Source: Capra hircus
Taxonomy: Eukaryota; Chordata; Mammalia; Artiodactyla; Bovidae
Assembly (NCBI RefSeq): GCF_001704415.2
Contig: NC_030811.1
Coordinates: 51,077,591-51,141,590, forward strand
DNA: 64,000 nucleotides
Direction: 5' to 3'
In this document: in pieces, positions 21,586 through 33,484 of the stretch
Layout of the letters: each line of letters begins with the position of its first letter
Position numbering within the stretch: the first letter of the stretch is position 1
Program-made: the position numbers and the translations under genes
Notes under the pieces: generated by a model
Databases searched by the model: none
Told to the model about the DNA's origin: nothing
The model's input: the letters and a program-made list of their open reading frames with translations, nothing else

Positions 21586-21954
21586 AGGACAGTCAACACA
21601 TTAAGTAAGCTAACAAGTGTCCTGAAACCACACAGAGGAAATACTGACTGTTCAAGATGATGTTAAGCAATCCAAGTAAAGGGAAAGGAGACATGGTTAA
21701 AGATGAACACAAGGAGGTTAAGTTGTCACTCTAGCCTAGAATATCTGAAGAATGAGCACAATTTACAAATTTTTGAATTAACAACTAGATGACTTACAGA
21801 TGGCACACAAATATTGATTGCATATAGCTCATTAAAGTTTGTTTGACTTACTCTCCTCCAACTTGCCCCAACTGCCATTTCAAACCAGATCTTGTTCTTG
21901 ACTTTCCCATCTCTAGGGTCAGACAATGGAGTCCAATTCTAATAACAATAATAA
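21586..21954. other. Spacer between head-to-head BovB copies
   Basis: About 370 bp of single-copy-looking sequence separating the two BovB 5' ends. No gene recognised. Confidence 0.6.
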
Positions 21955-22252
21955 CAATGCCAGCAAAATGTGGTCTACTAGAGAAAGGAATGGCAAACCA
22001 CTTCAGTATTCTTGCTTTGAGAACCCCATGAACAGTACAAAAAGGCAAAAAGATAGGACACTGAAAGATGAACTCCCCAGGTCGGTAGGTGCCCAATATG
22101 CTACTGGAGATCAGTGGAGAAATAACTCCAGAAAGAATGAAGAGATGGAGTCAAAGCAAAAACAACACCCAGTTGTGGATGTGACTGGTGATGGAAGTAA
22201 AGTCTGATGTTGTAAAGAACAATACTGCATAGGAACCTGGAATGTTAGGTCT

Positions 22253-22825
22253 ATGAATCAAGGCAAATTGGAAGTGGTCAAACAGAAGATGGCAAGAGTG
22301 AACATCAACATTTTAGGAATCAGCAAACCAAATGGAATGGGTGAATTTAACTCAGATGACCATTATATCTACTACTGCAGGCAAGAATCCCTTAGAAGAA
22401 ATGGAGTAGCCATCATGGTCAACAAAAGAGTCCAAAATGCAGTACTTGGATGCAACCTCAAAAATGACAGAAGGATCTCTGTTCATTTCCAAGGCAAACC
22501 ATTCAATATCACTGGAATTCAAGTCTATGCCCCAACCAGTAATGCTGAAGAAGCTGAAGTTGAATGGTTCTATGAAGAGCCACAAGACCTTTTAGAACTA
22601 ACACCCCCCAAAGATGTACTTTTCATTATAGGGGACTGGAATGCAAAAGTAGGAAGTCAAGAAACACCTCAAGTAACAGGTAAATTTGGCCTTCAACTAC
22701 AGAATGAAGCAGGGCAAAGGCTAACAGAGTTTTGCCAAGAGAATGCACTAGTCATAGCAAACACCCTCTTACAACAACACAAGAGAAGACTCTACACATG
22801 GCCATCACCAGATAGCCAACACTAA
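22253..22825 (+). pseudogene. BovB endonuclease-domain ORF
   Basis: APE-type endonuclease domain. Residues 1-60 cover MNQGKLEVVK to HYIYYCRQES; the middle has YAPTSNAEEAEVEWFYEE and then the acidic catalytic-type motif GDWNAKVGS. The end has NTLLQQHKRRLYTWPSPD. The Met is the first in frame; homologous sequence (CIGTWNVRS) extends upstream from about 22205. The frame ends in TAA where other copies read an Arg codon. This is the best-preserved BovB endonuclease in the window, but it is uncoupled from its RT by stops at 22823 and TAG near 22877. Confidence 0.88.
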
Positions 22826-23060
22826 AATCAGATTGGTTATATTCTTCACAGCCAAAGATGGAGAAGCTCTATATAGTTAACAAAAACAAGACCAGGAGCT
22901 AACTGTGGCTTGGATCATGAACTCCTTATTGCCAAATTCAGACTTAAATTGAAGAAAGTAGGGAAAACCACTAGATCATTCAGGTATGACCTAAATCATA
23001 TCCCTTACAATTATACAGTGGAAGTGAGAATAGTTTAAAGGACTAGATCTGATAGACAGG

Positions 23061-24020
23061 GTGCCGGATGAACTATGGACGGAGGTTCGTGACATTGTAC
23101 AAGAGACAGGGATCAAGACCATCCCCAAGAAAAAGAAATGTAAAAAAGCAAAATGGATATCTGGGGAGGCCTTACAAACAGCTGTGAAAAGAAGAGAAGT
23201 GAAAGGCAAAGGAGAAAAGGAAATATATACCCATTTGAATGCAGAGTTCCAAAGAATATCAAGAAGAGATAAGAAAGCCTTCCTCAGTGATCAGTGCAAA
23301 GAAATAGAGGAAAACAATAGAATGGGAAAGACTAGAGATCTCTTCAAGAAAATTAGAGATACCAAGGGAACATTTCATGCAAAGATGGACTCAATAAAGG
23401 ACAGAAATGGTATGGACCTAAGAGAAGCAGAAGATATTAAGAAGAGGTGGCAAGAATACACAGAAGAACTATATAAAAAAGATCTTCACAACCCAGATAA
23501 TCACAATGGTGAGATCACTCACCTAGAGCCAGACATCCTGGAATGTGAAGTCAAGTGGGCCTTAGAAAGCATCACTATGAACAAAGCTAGTGGAGGTAAT
23601 GGAATTCCAGTTGAGCTATTTCAAATCCTAAAAGATGATGCTGTGAAAGTGCTGCACTCAATATGTCAGCAAATGTGGAAAACTCAGCAGTGGCCATGGG
23701 ACTGGAAAAGGTCAGTTTTCATTCCAATCCCAAAGAAAGGCAATGCCAAAGAACGCTCAAACTACTGCACAATTGCACTCATCTCACACACTAGCAAAGT
23801 AATGCTCAAAATTCCCCAAGCCAGGCTTCAACAATACGTGAACCATGAAATTCCAGATGTTCAAGCTGGTTTTAAAAAAGGCAGAGGAACCAGAGATCAA
23901 ATTGCCAACATCTGCTGGATCATCGAAAAAGCCAGAGAGTTCCAGAAAAACATTTCTGCTTTATTGACTATGCTAAAGCCTATGACTGTGTGGATCACAA
24001 TAAACTGTGGAAAATTCTGA
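23061..24020 (+). pseudogene. BovB linker and RT N-terminal ORF
   Basis: Begins MPDELWTEVRDIVQETG and runs through KKKCKKAKWISGEALQ, LDILECEVKWALE-type sequence, KASGGNGIPVELFQ and IPIPKKGNAKERSN up to WIIEKAREFQKNI. A 4-base deletion (CTAT) at about 23953, where other copies encode IYFCFID, shifts the frame, so motif A is not translated and the frame ends at NCGKF. Its segment from about 23625 on is almost identical to the minus-strand copy at 20580-20950. Inactive. Confidence 0.88.
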
Positions 24021-24235
24021 GAGAGATGGGAATACCAGACCACCTGACCTGCCTCTTAAGAAGCCTGTATGCAGGTCAGTAAGCAACAGTTAGAACTGGA
24101 CATAGACCAACAGACTGGTTCCAAATAGGAAAAGGGGTACATCAAGGCCGTATATTGTCACCCTGCTTATTTAACTTATATGCAGAGTACATCATGAGAA
24201 ACGCTGGGCTGGATGAAGCACAAGCTGGAAATGTG

Positions 24236-24673
24236 TGTTAAAATGTGCATGCAGATGAACCTCGGAAGATAATCTACAAGTTTTAAGATAGTTGTATGTT
24301 AAAAGTTGGATGACAAGTGGGTTTTTTTCCTTTCCTGTAGGTTTCTTTCAATCTTATCTTTACCCCATGCATTATTTTAACCTATGTTAGCATATAGATC
24401 ATATTCATAACAAGATTCAACATATTGACAAATTAAACAAGATTGCAGTTTATCTCTCTCTCATATTACAGTCCAAATATAAGCCATGCAGAATGGAATG
24501 ATAAGCTGGTTCTAGAACTGATATCATATTTGGAACTGATATGCTGGTTCCAAACTATGTTTCTACTTAGAAATTCTATGACTAAGAATAGGAGAAAGGG
24601 ATGTTTTTTGCCTCACTACTCCATATTTTCCCTGAGGGCATGGAAACAGGTGCCTGCAGGTAGTTTATGTTTT
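24236..24673. other. Unique sequence
   Basis: AT-rich; no gene or repeat assigned. Confidence 0.5.
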
Positions 24674-24893
24674 CACACACACACACACGCACCCATGCTC
24701 AGTCATGTCTGACTCTGAGACCTCATGGACTGTAACCTGCCAGGCTCCTCTGTCCATGGGATTTCCCAGGGAAGAATACTGGAGTGGGTTGCCATTTCCT
24801 CCTCCAGGGGACCTTCACGACCACACACAACCTGTGTCTCCTGTGTATTCTGCACTGCAGGCAGATTCTTTACTGCTGAGCCACCGGGGAAAC
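24674..24893 (-). mobile_element. Bov-tA SINE with CA repeat
   Basis: (CA)n at 24674-24689 adjoins the Bov-A part; the reverse-complement tRNA head lies at the right (CTGCTGAGCCACCGGGGAAA). Confidence 0.85.
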
Positions 24894-25025
24894 GCGTATT
24901 AACTGCAAGCTCTCTATCCATCCTTATCTAGTGAGTAGTTCCTTAAATTGATGATGCACTGCTTCTTAACCAAGCAGATACTACTGCTCTTGTCACCAAA
25001 TTAAGTTTTATATTTTCAAAAATTC

Positions 25026-25250
25026 ACAGGTGGCGCTGATGGTAAAGAACCTGCCTCCCAGCGCAGGAGGCATAAGAGACAGTGGTTTGACCCCTGACCC
25101 TTGGGTCAGGAAGATCCCCTGGAGGAGGGCATGACAACCCATTCCAGCATTCTTGTCTGGAGAATCCCATGGACAGAGGAACCTGGCAGGCTACAGTACA
25201 TGGGATTGCAAACAGTCAGACACAACTGAAGTGACTTAGCACCTAGCAGC
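25026..25250 (+). mobile_element. Bov-tA SINE
   Basis: tRNA-like head CAGGTGGCGCTGATGGTAAA, B-box-like GGTTTGACCCC, then the Bov-A part to CACAACTGAAGTGACTTAGC. Diverged copy. Confidence 0.85.
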
Positions 25251-25389
25251 ACAAATGCTCATATAACTGGCTCTTAAGAGAGGTCTTATTAGGTCTCTAG
25301 TCAAATGTTGCCACCTAGGATAATGTCATTCGTGAACTTCCCTATCTAAAGCAGCCTCTTATCCAATCATTCTTACTTTGTTTTATTTT

Positions 25390-25570
25390 TTTTCATAGTC
25401 TTTAAAAGCATTTATTTGATTATCTCATTTGCCTTCCCCCAGTAGAATTTAAGTTCCATGAGAGCAGATATCATTTGAAACTCTGTATCCTCAGAAACTG
25501 GTCTGTAGTACCTATCACAGTGCCTGCCTCACAGGAAGAGGACAAAAAATGTTGAATGAATGAATGAATG
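25390..25570 (+). mobile_element. L2 LINE 3' end
   Basis: TTAAGTTCCATGAGAGCAG, then CACAGTGCCTG and a terminal TGAATGAATGAATG, the usual L2 3' end. Confidence 0.72.
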
Positions 25571-26578
25571 GCAAACGCTGAAGTAACTCTAGTGTTGAAA
25601 GGGCCCAGCAGGGAAACAAAAGATAATTGACAATTACCAGATATAGGCCTCTGACATTTTCTTATTAACCTTAGAAAATACCGGGTGGGAAATAACCTGT
25701 TTTGCAAGCTAATGGGGAAATATTTGATTGTTATCTAAACTCATTTAATCTTGGAGGACTGATTCAAGGTGCAGGCAAATGCTTCTCAAATGGAATAGTG
25801 TACCACTCAGATCCATTAAATCCCTTTATCCAAACTCCTGGCCAGCTTGTCTTTTTTTAGCCCTCAGAGTTTTAGGTCACAGCTGATGGTATTAACAGAA
25901 ATCACCAACTGGGGCCATAATAATGAATTTAAAATTAATAATAATAAAATTCAAAAAGAGTTTTAAGTGAATTGTTATTCCCTTTCTTCCAGCCTGAGTA
26001 CAACACCCACTGAATTCAAGGGTACATCCCAAGGGTAAATCTATGGATGAGAATAAAAGTGCTGCCATCCAAAAGAGAGATCTTGTTTTAAATTCAATTT
26101 GCTGACTTTCAACCAAATTTAGCGTTATGTGAATGTGTAACAACAGCTCTTGATGCCTGCATTATAGATAAGCCAACAACAAATTCTTTAAATATGTATT
26201 GGAGGTAACTCTAGCAAATGTAAAGCTAAATGAACACAACTGTGAAGAGACATTCTTGCTGCTAAATGATCAGCAATCATATCTTAGATGCTATACTTCC
26301 TGCTAAAGTGTGAGGGGATGTTGGGAGTTGCAGAGAGTATTTAACGTTAATATTGCTAATGGATTCTTGTGCTGAAAGCATGTAACATAATTCATTACAC
26401 AATATATGACTTCCTGGCATGGCACATGGGCCACTTGAAAGTAGAATTATTCATATGTTATTGCCTCTGAGGCTACACAAAACTTTAGCTTTTATATAAT
26501 CATTGATTTAAGCAATCTTTTCTTGAGAAAATAATTTTTTTTTTTAATTTGAGGGCTAAAACAACCACCAGTTTCAGA
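25571..26578. other. Unique sequence upstream of L1
   Basis: No gene or confident repeat recognised. Confidence 0.5.
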
Positions 26579-27269
26579 AACAGAAGTCAGAGGCGGTCCT
26601 AAGATGGCGGAGGAATAGGACGGGGAGACCACTTTCTCCCCAACAAACTCATCAAAAGAACATTTAAACGCTGAGTAAATTCCACAAAGCAGCTTCTGAG
26701 TGCCGGCAGAGGACATCAGGCACCCAGAAAAGTGGCCCATTGTTTTTGAAAAGAAATGTTTTATCAACGATGCTGTATAGAAGGAGAAGTCTTGATACTA
26801 CTGTAAAAATAAGACTGAAAACCAGAAGCAGGAGGCTTAAGTCCAGATCCTGAGAACACCAGAGAACTCCTGACTCCAGGGAATATTAATCGATAGGAGC
26901 TCATCAAATGCCTCCATACCTACACTGAAACCAAGCACCACCCAAGGGCCAATAAGTTCCAGAGCAAGACATACCACGCAAATTCTCCAGCAACACAGGA
27001 ACACAGCCCTGAGCTTCAATATACAGGCTGCCCAAAGTTACTCCAAAACCATTGACATCTCATAACTCATCGCTGGACACTTCATTGCACTTCAGAGAGA
27101 AGAAATCCAGCTCCACCCACCAGAACACCAACACAAGTTTCCCTAACCAAGAAACCTTGACAAGCTACAGATACAACCCCACCCACAGTGAGGAAACTCC
27201 ACAATAAAGAGAACTCCACAAACTGCCAGAATACAGAAAGGACACCCCAAACGCAGCAATATAAACAAG

Positions 27270-28196
27270 ATGAAGAGACAGAGGAATACCCAGCAAGTAA
27301 AGGAACAGAATAAATGCCCACCAAACCAAACAAAAGAGGAAAAGATAGGGAATCTACCTGATAAAGAATTCTGAATAATGATAGTGAAAATGATCCAAAA
27401 TCTTGAAATCAAAATGGAATCACAGATAAATAGCCTGGAGACAAGGATTGAGAAAATGCAAGAAAGGTTTAACAAGAACCTAGAAGAAATAAAAAAGAGT
27501 CAATATATAATGAATAATGCAATATATGAGATCAAAAACACTCTGGAGGCAACAAATAGCAGAATAATGGAGGCAGAAGATAGGATTAGTGAAGTAGAAG
27601 ATAGAATGGTAGAAATAAATGAATCAGAGAGGAAAAAAGAAAAATGAATGAAAAGAAATGAGGACAATCTCAGAGACCTCCAGGACAATATTAAATGCTC
27701 CAACATTCGAATCATAGGAGTCCCAGAAGAAGAAGACAAAAAGAAAGATCATGAGAAAATACTTGAGGAGGTAATAGTTGAAAAATTCCCTAAAATGGGG
27801 AAGGAAATCATCACCCAAGTCCAAGAAACCCAGAGAGTTCCAAACAGGATAAACCCAAGGCAAAACACCCCAAGACACATATTAATCAAATTAACAAAGA
27901 TCAAACACAAAGAACAAATATTAAAAGCAGCAAGGGAAAAACAACAAATAACACACAAGGGGATTCCCATAAGGATAACAGCTGATCTTTCAATAGAAAC
28001 TCTTCAGGCCAGGAGGGAATGGCAAGACATACTTAAAGTGATGAAAGACAATAACCTACAGCCCAGATTACTGTACCCAGAAAGGATCTCATTCAAATAC
28101 GAAGGAGAAATTCAAAGCTTTACAGACAAGCAAAAGCTGAGAGAATTCAGCACCACCAAACCAGCTCTCCAACAAATTCTAAAGGATATTCTCTAG
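27270..28196 (+). pseudogene. L1 ORF1 (RNA-binding protein), two nonsense codons
   Basis: L1 ORF1 protein forms trimers that coat L1 RNA. Start ATG at 27270 (MKRQRNTQQVK). The N-terminal half is a coiled coil (MESQINSLETRIEKMQERF; EVEDRMVEINESERKK); the C-terminal half has the RNA-recognition region (IRIIGVPEEED) and basic end (LIKLTKIKHKEQILKAAREK, YPERISFKYEGE). In-frame TGA codons at 27372 and 27645 replace CGA codons read as Arg in the other L1, both C-to-T at CpG. Without them the frame is about 308 codons, normal for the family. Confidence 0.93.
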
Positions 28197-28247
28197 ACAG
28201 GAAACACAAAAAGGGTGTATAAACCCAAACCCAAAACAATAAAGTAA

Positions 28248-31200
28248 ATGGTAACAGGATCATACTTATCAATAATTACCTTAAATGTAAATGGGTTGAA
28301 CGCCCCAACCAAAAGACAAAGACTGGCTGAATGGATACAAAAACAAGACCCCTATATATGTTGTCTATAAGAGACCCACCTCAAAACAAGGGACACATAC
28401 AGACTGAAAGTGAAGGGCTGGAAAAAGATATTCCATGCAAATAGAGACCAAAAGAAAGCAGGAGTAACAATACTCATATCAGATAAAATAGACTTTAAAA
28501 CAAAGGCTGTGAAAAGAGACAAAGAAGGACACTACATAATGATCAAAGGATCAATCCAAGAAGAAGATATAACAATTATAAATATATATGCACCCAACAT
28601 AGGACCACTGCAATATGTAAGACAAATACTACAAATGCTAACAAGTATGAAATGGGAAATTAACAATAACACAATAATAGTGGGAGACTTTAATACCCCA
28701 CTCACACCTATGGACAGACCAACTAAACAGAAAATTAACAAAGAAACATAAACTTTAAATGATACAACAGACCAGTTAGACCTAATTGATATCTATAGGA
28801 CATTTCACTCCAAAACAATGAATTTCACCTTTTTCTCAAGTACACATGGAACCTTCTCCAGGATAGATCACATCCTGGGCCATAAATCTAGCATTGGTAA
28901 ATTCAAAAAAATTGAAATAATTCCAAGTATCTTTTCTGACCACAATGCATTAAGATTAGATCTCAATTACAGGAGAAAAACTATTAAAAATTCCAACATA
29001 TGGAGGCTGAAAAACACACTTCTGAATAACCAACAAATCACAAAAGAAATCAAAATATGCATAGGAACGAATGAAAATGAAAACACAACAACCCAAAACC
29101 TGTGGGACACTGTAAAAGCAGTGCTAAGGGGAAAGTTCATAGCAATACAGGCATACCTCAAGAAACAAGAAAAAAGTCAAATAAATAACCTAACTCTACA
29201 CCTAAAGCAACTAGACAAGGAAGAAATTAAGAACCCCAGGATTAGTAGAAGGAAAGAAATCTTAAAAATTAGGGCAGAAATAAATGCAAAAGAAACAAAA
29301 GAGACCATAGCAAAAATCAACAAAGCCAAAAGCTAGTTCTTTGAAAGGATAAATAAAATTGACAAACCATTAGCCAGACTCATCAAGAAACAAAGGGAGA
29401 AAAATCAAATTGATAAAATTAGAAATGAAAATGGAGAGATCACAATAGACAACACAGAAATACAAGGGATCACAAGAGACTACTATCAGCAATTATATGC
29501 CAATAAAATGGACAACATGGAAGAAATTGACAAATTCTTACAAAAGGACAACTTTCTAAAACTGAACCAGGAAGAAATAGAAAATTTTAACAGACCCATC
29601 ACAAGCACGGAAATTGAAACTGTAATCAGAAATCTTCCAGCAAACAAAAGCCCAGGTTCAGAGAGCTTCACAGCTGAATTCTACCAAAAATTTCGAGAAG
29701 AGCTAACACCTATCCTACTCAAACTCTTCCAGAAAATTGCAGAGGAAAGTAAACTTCCAAACTCATTCTATGAGGCCACCATCACCCTAATACCAAAACC
29801 TGACAAAGATCCCACAAAAAAAGAAAACTACAGGACAATATCACTGATGAACATAGATGCAAAACTCCTTAACAAAATTCTAGCAATCAGAATCCAACAA
29901 CACGTTAAAAAGATCATACACAATGACCAAGTGGGCTTTATCCCAGGGATGCGAGGATTCTTCAATATCTGCAAATCAATCAGTGTAATACACCACATTA
30001 ACAAATTGAAAAATAAAAGCCATATGATTATCTCAATAGATGCAGAGAAAGCCTCTGACAAAATTCAACATCCATTTATGATAAAAACTCTCCAGAAAGC
30101 AGGTATAGAAGGAACATACTTCAACATAATAAAAGCTATATATGACAAACCCACAGCAAACATTATCCTCAGTGGTGAAAAATTGAAAGCATTTCACCTA
30201 AAGTCAGGAACAAGACAAGGGAGCCCACTCTCACCACTACTATTTAACATAGTTTTGGAAGTTTTGGCCACAGCAATCAGAGCAGAAAAAGCAATAAAAG
30301 GAATCCAAATTGGAAAACAAGAAGTAAAACTCTCACTGTTTGCAGATGACATAATCCTCTACATGGAAAACCCTAAAGACTCCACCAGAAAATTACTAGA
30401 GCTAATCAATGAATATAGTAAAGTCGCAGGATAAAAAATCAACACACAGAAATCCCTTGCATTCCTATACACTAATAACGAGAAAATAGAAAGAGAAATT
30501 AAGGAAACAAGTCCATTCACCACTGCAACAAAAAGTATAAAATACTTAGGAATATATCTGCCTAAAGAAACTAAAGACCTATATATAGAAAACTATAAAA
30601 CACTGATGAAAGAAATCAAAGAGGACACTAATAGATGGAGAAATATACCATGTTCATGGATCAGAAGAATCAATATAGTGAAAATGAGTATACTACCCAA
30701 AGTAATCTATAGATTCAATGCAATCCCTATCAAGCTACCAGCAGTATTTTTCAGAGCTAGAACAAATAATTTCACAATTTGTATGGAAATATAAAAAAAC
30801 CTCGAATAGCCAAAGCAATCTTGAGAAAGAAGAATGGAACTGGAGGAATCAACTGGCCTGACTTCAGGCTCTACTACAAAGCCACAGTCATCAAGACAGC
30901 ATGGTACTGGCACAAAGACAGAAATATAGATCAATGGAATAAAATAGAAAGCCCAGAAATAAACCCACGCACCTATGGACACTTTATCTTTGACAAAGGA
31001 GGCAAAAATATACAATGGAAAAAAGACAATCTCTTTAACAAGTGGTGCTGGAAAAACTGGTCAACCACTTGTAAAAGAATGAAACTAGAACACTTTCTAA
31101 CACCATACACACACACACACACAAAAACACAAAATGGATTAAAGATCTAAACATAAGACCAGAAACTATAAAACTCCTAGAGGAGAACATAGGCAAAACA

Positions 31201-32344
31201 CTTTCCAACATAAATCACAGCAGGATCCTCCAAGACCCACCTCCCAGAATATTGGAAATAAAAGCAAAAATAAACAAATGGGACCTAATTAAAATTAAAA
31301 GCTTCTGCACAACAAAAGAAACTATAAGTAAGATGAAAAGACAGCCTTCTGAATGGGAGAAAATAATAGCAAATGAAGCAACTGACAAACAACTAATCTC
31401 AAAAATATACAAGCAACCCCTGCAGCTCAATTCCAGAAAAATAAATGACCCAATCAAAAAATGGGCCAAAGAACTAAACAGACATTTCTGCAAAGAAGAC
31501 ATACAGATGGCTAACACATGAAAAGGTGCTCAACATCACTCATTATCAGAGAAATGCAAATCAAAACCACAATTAGGTACAATTTCACGCCAGTCAGAAT
31601 GGCTGCGATCCAAAAGTCTACAAGCAATGAATGCTGGAGAGGGTGTGGAGAAAAGGGAACCCTCTTACATTGTTGGTGGGAATGCAAACTAGTACAGTCA
31701 CTATGGAAAAGAGTGTGGAGATTCCTTAAAAAACTGGAAATAGAACTGCCTTATGACCCAGCAATCCCACTGCTGGGCATACACACCGAGGAAACCATAA
31801 TTGAAAGAGACACGTGTACCTCAATGTTCATTGCAGCACTATTTATAATAGCCAGGACATGGAAGCAACCTAGATGTCCATCAGCAGATGAATGGATAAG
31901 GAAGCTGTGGTACATATACACAATGGAGTATTCTGCTAAGTCACTTCAGTCATGTCCGACTCTGTGTGACCCCATAGATGGCAGCCCACCAGGCTCCCCT
32001 GTCCCTGGGATTCTCCAGGCAAGAACACTCGAGTGGGTTGCCATTTCCTTCTCCAACGCATGAAAGTGAAAAGTGAAAGGGAAGTCGCTCAGTCATGTCC
32101 GACTCTTCGCGACCCCATGGACCACAGCCTACCAGGCTCCTCTGTTCATGGGATTTTCCAGGCAAGAGTACTGGAGTGGGGTGCCATCGCCTTCTCTGCA
32201 ATGGAGTATTACTCAGCCATTAAAAAGAATACATTTGAATCAGTTCTAATGAGGTGGATGAAACTGGAGCCTATTATACAGAGTGAAGTAAGCCAGAAAG
32301 AAAAACACCAATACAGTATACTAATGCATATATATGGAATTTAG
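28248..32344 (+). pseudogene. L1 ORF2 (endonuclease/RT), many lesions
   Basis: ATG at 28248, 51 bp after ORF1. Endonuclease: LSIITLNVNGLNAPTKRQ, INIYAPNIG and GDFNTPLTP. RT: LIPKPDKDPTKKENYR, motif A SIDAEKASD (usual Phe is Ser), motif B SGTRQGSPLSPLLFN, motif C FADDIIL. C-terminal Cys/His region: CWRGCGEKGTLLHCWWEC. Stops: TAA 28368 and 28749 (Gln codons in the other copy), TAG 29334 (Trp), TAA 30432. Frameshifts follow near 30752, in a CA-repeat expansion (31105-31123) and near 31520. A Bov-A2 interrupts the end. Excluding it, the span is ~3.8 kb, the usual ORF2 length. Confidence 0.92.
31933..32198 (+). mobile_element. Bov-A2 SINE nested in L1 ORF2
   Basis: Dimeric Bov-A2 flanked by exact 12-bp copies of CAATGGAGTATT (31921-31932, 32199-32210), L1 sequence that is single in the uninterrupted copy. 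It therefore post-dates the L1. Confidence 0.95.
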
Positions 32345-33104
32345 AAAGATGGTAACAATAACCCTATATGCGAGACAGCAAAAGAGACTCAGATGTATAG
32401 AACAGTCTTTTGGACTCTGTAGGAGAGGGAGAGGGTGGGACGATTTGGGAGAATGTCATTGAAACATGTAAAATATCATATGTGAAATGAATCACCAGTC
32501 CAGGTTCGATGAAGGATACAGGATGCTTGGGGCTGGTGCACTGGGATGACCCAGAGGGATGGTATGGGGAGGGAGGTGGGAGGGGGGTTCAGGATTGAGA
32601 ACACGTGTACACCCGTGGTGGATTCATGCTGATGTATGGCAAAACCAATACAATATTGTAAAGTAATTAGCCTCCAATTAAAATAAATAAATTTATTTAA
32701 AAAATTAAAAATAAAATAAAATGTATGAGGGTCAAAAATAAATAAATAAAGGTTAAAAAAAATAACAGAAGTCATTATTTTCCTTATAAACCAGATGTTC
32801 CTCTTGGGTTCCACCTTAGCTAATGGCAGGACAATCCTCCCAGGTAATTAGTGGTATCCATGGTTTTTCCCTCATTCCCAGTGTCCATAGAGAAGCTCAC
32901 AAGTGCCCTTCTCTTCTTTCAACTAGGTAACGACTAACAGCTTCTTCTCTCTCTACCAAGAGCATACAATTTGAATCCCTTTCCTATGGCATTCCAGGTA
33001 TAGCCCAATCTAGATTCATTTCACTTTCCAGCATTGCCTCCCGCTACAAATGCCCCAAGCAAACGTGATTCCTAAATAAGTTAAAAATATTAGGATCTCT
33101 GTGT

Positions 33105-33475
33105 CATTGTTCACACCATTTCCTGATTGTCCAAATGCTGAAATACTATCCCCTTCCGTCTGTTCCTTCTTCCCTTTCATCCTCTTGTGCTCAGCTCAGT
33201 TGCCACTTTCTTAGTAAATTATCCCAATAGGAACTCCTTCACAGGAGCTGGAACTCCTTCCATCTTGCTTCCATGACATTTTGCATGCTCAGTCATTTTA
33301 GTCGTGTCTGACTCTTTGTGACTCTATGGACTGTAGCCTGCCAGGCTCCTCTGTCCATGGGATTCTCCAAGCAAGAAAACTAGAGTGGGTTGCCATGCCC
33401 TCCTCCAGGGGATCTTCCCAAACCAGGGATCACACAGCAGGCAGATTCTTAACCACTGAGCTGACATTTTGCTTC
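33105..33475 (+). mobile_element. L2 LINE fragment, split by Bov-tA
   Basis: Order of CACACCATTTCCTGATTGTC, CAGCTCAGTTGCCACTTTCT and TTATCCCAATAGGAACTCC fits the L2 3' UTR. Diverged. Confidence 0.5.
33285..33461 (-). mobile_element. Bov-tA SINE
   Basis: Flanked by exact 11-bp TGACATTTTGC (33274-33284 and 33462-33472). The tRNA-like head at the right is shortened. Confidence 0.9.
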
Positions 33476-33484
33476 TTTACAATA

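Larger units (their letters stand above)
21955..24235 (+). mobile_element. BovB, plus strand, right arm of pair, 3'-truncated
   Basis: Starts in the 5' leader (AAAATGTGGTCTACTAGAG), covers endonuclease and RT, and stops abruptly at GCACAAGCTGGA before the YADD box. It lacks the 3' third and the ACTGA tail. Target-primed insertion truncates the 5' end, so loss of the 3' end points to a later deletion or rearrangement. No flanking duplication seen. Confidence 0.9.
26590..32763 (+). mobile_element. Ruminant L1, near full length, dead
   Basis: Flanked by 11-bp copies of AACAGAAGTCA (26579-26589 and 32764-32774). Begins at the L1 5' end (GGCGGTCCTAAGATGGCGG) with a short 5' UTR (26590-27269), then ORF1, a ~50-bp inter-ORF gap, ORF2, a G-rich 3' UTR and two A-rich tails separated by ATGTATGAGGGTC (about 32720-32732). 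Relative to the copy at 44363-50695, about 0.5 kb of 5' UTR is missing after 26750. A Bov-A2 lies in ORF2. Confidence 0.95.

Noticed and set aside
19665..24235. Large palindrome formed by inverted duplication of one locus
   Set aside because: The left arm has its own 10-bp target duplication and different element boundaries from the right arm, and identity is high only in part. Two insertions are more likely.
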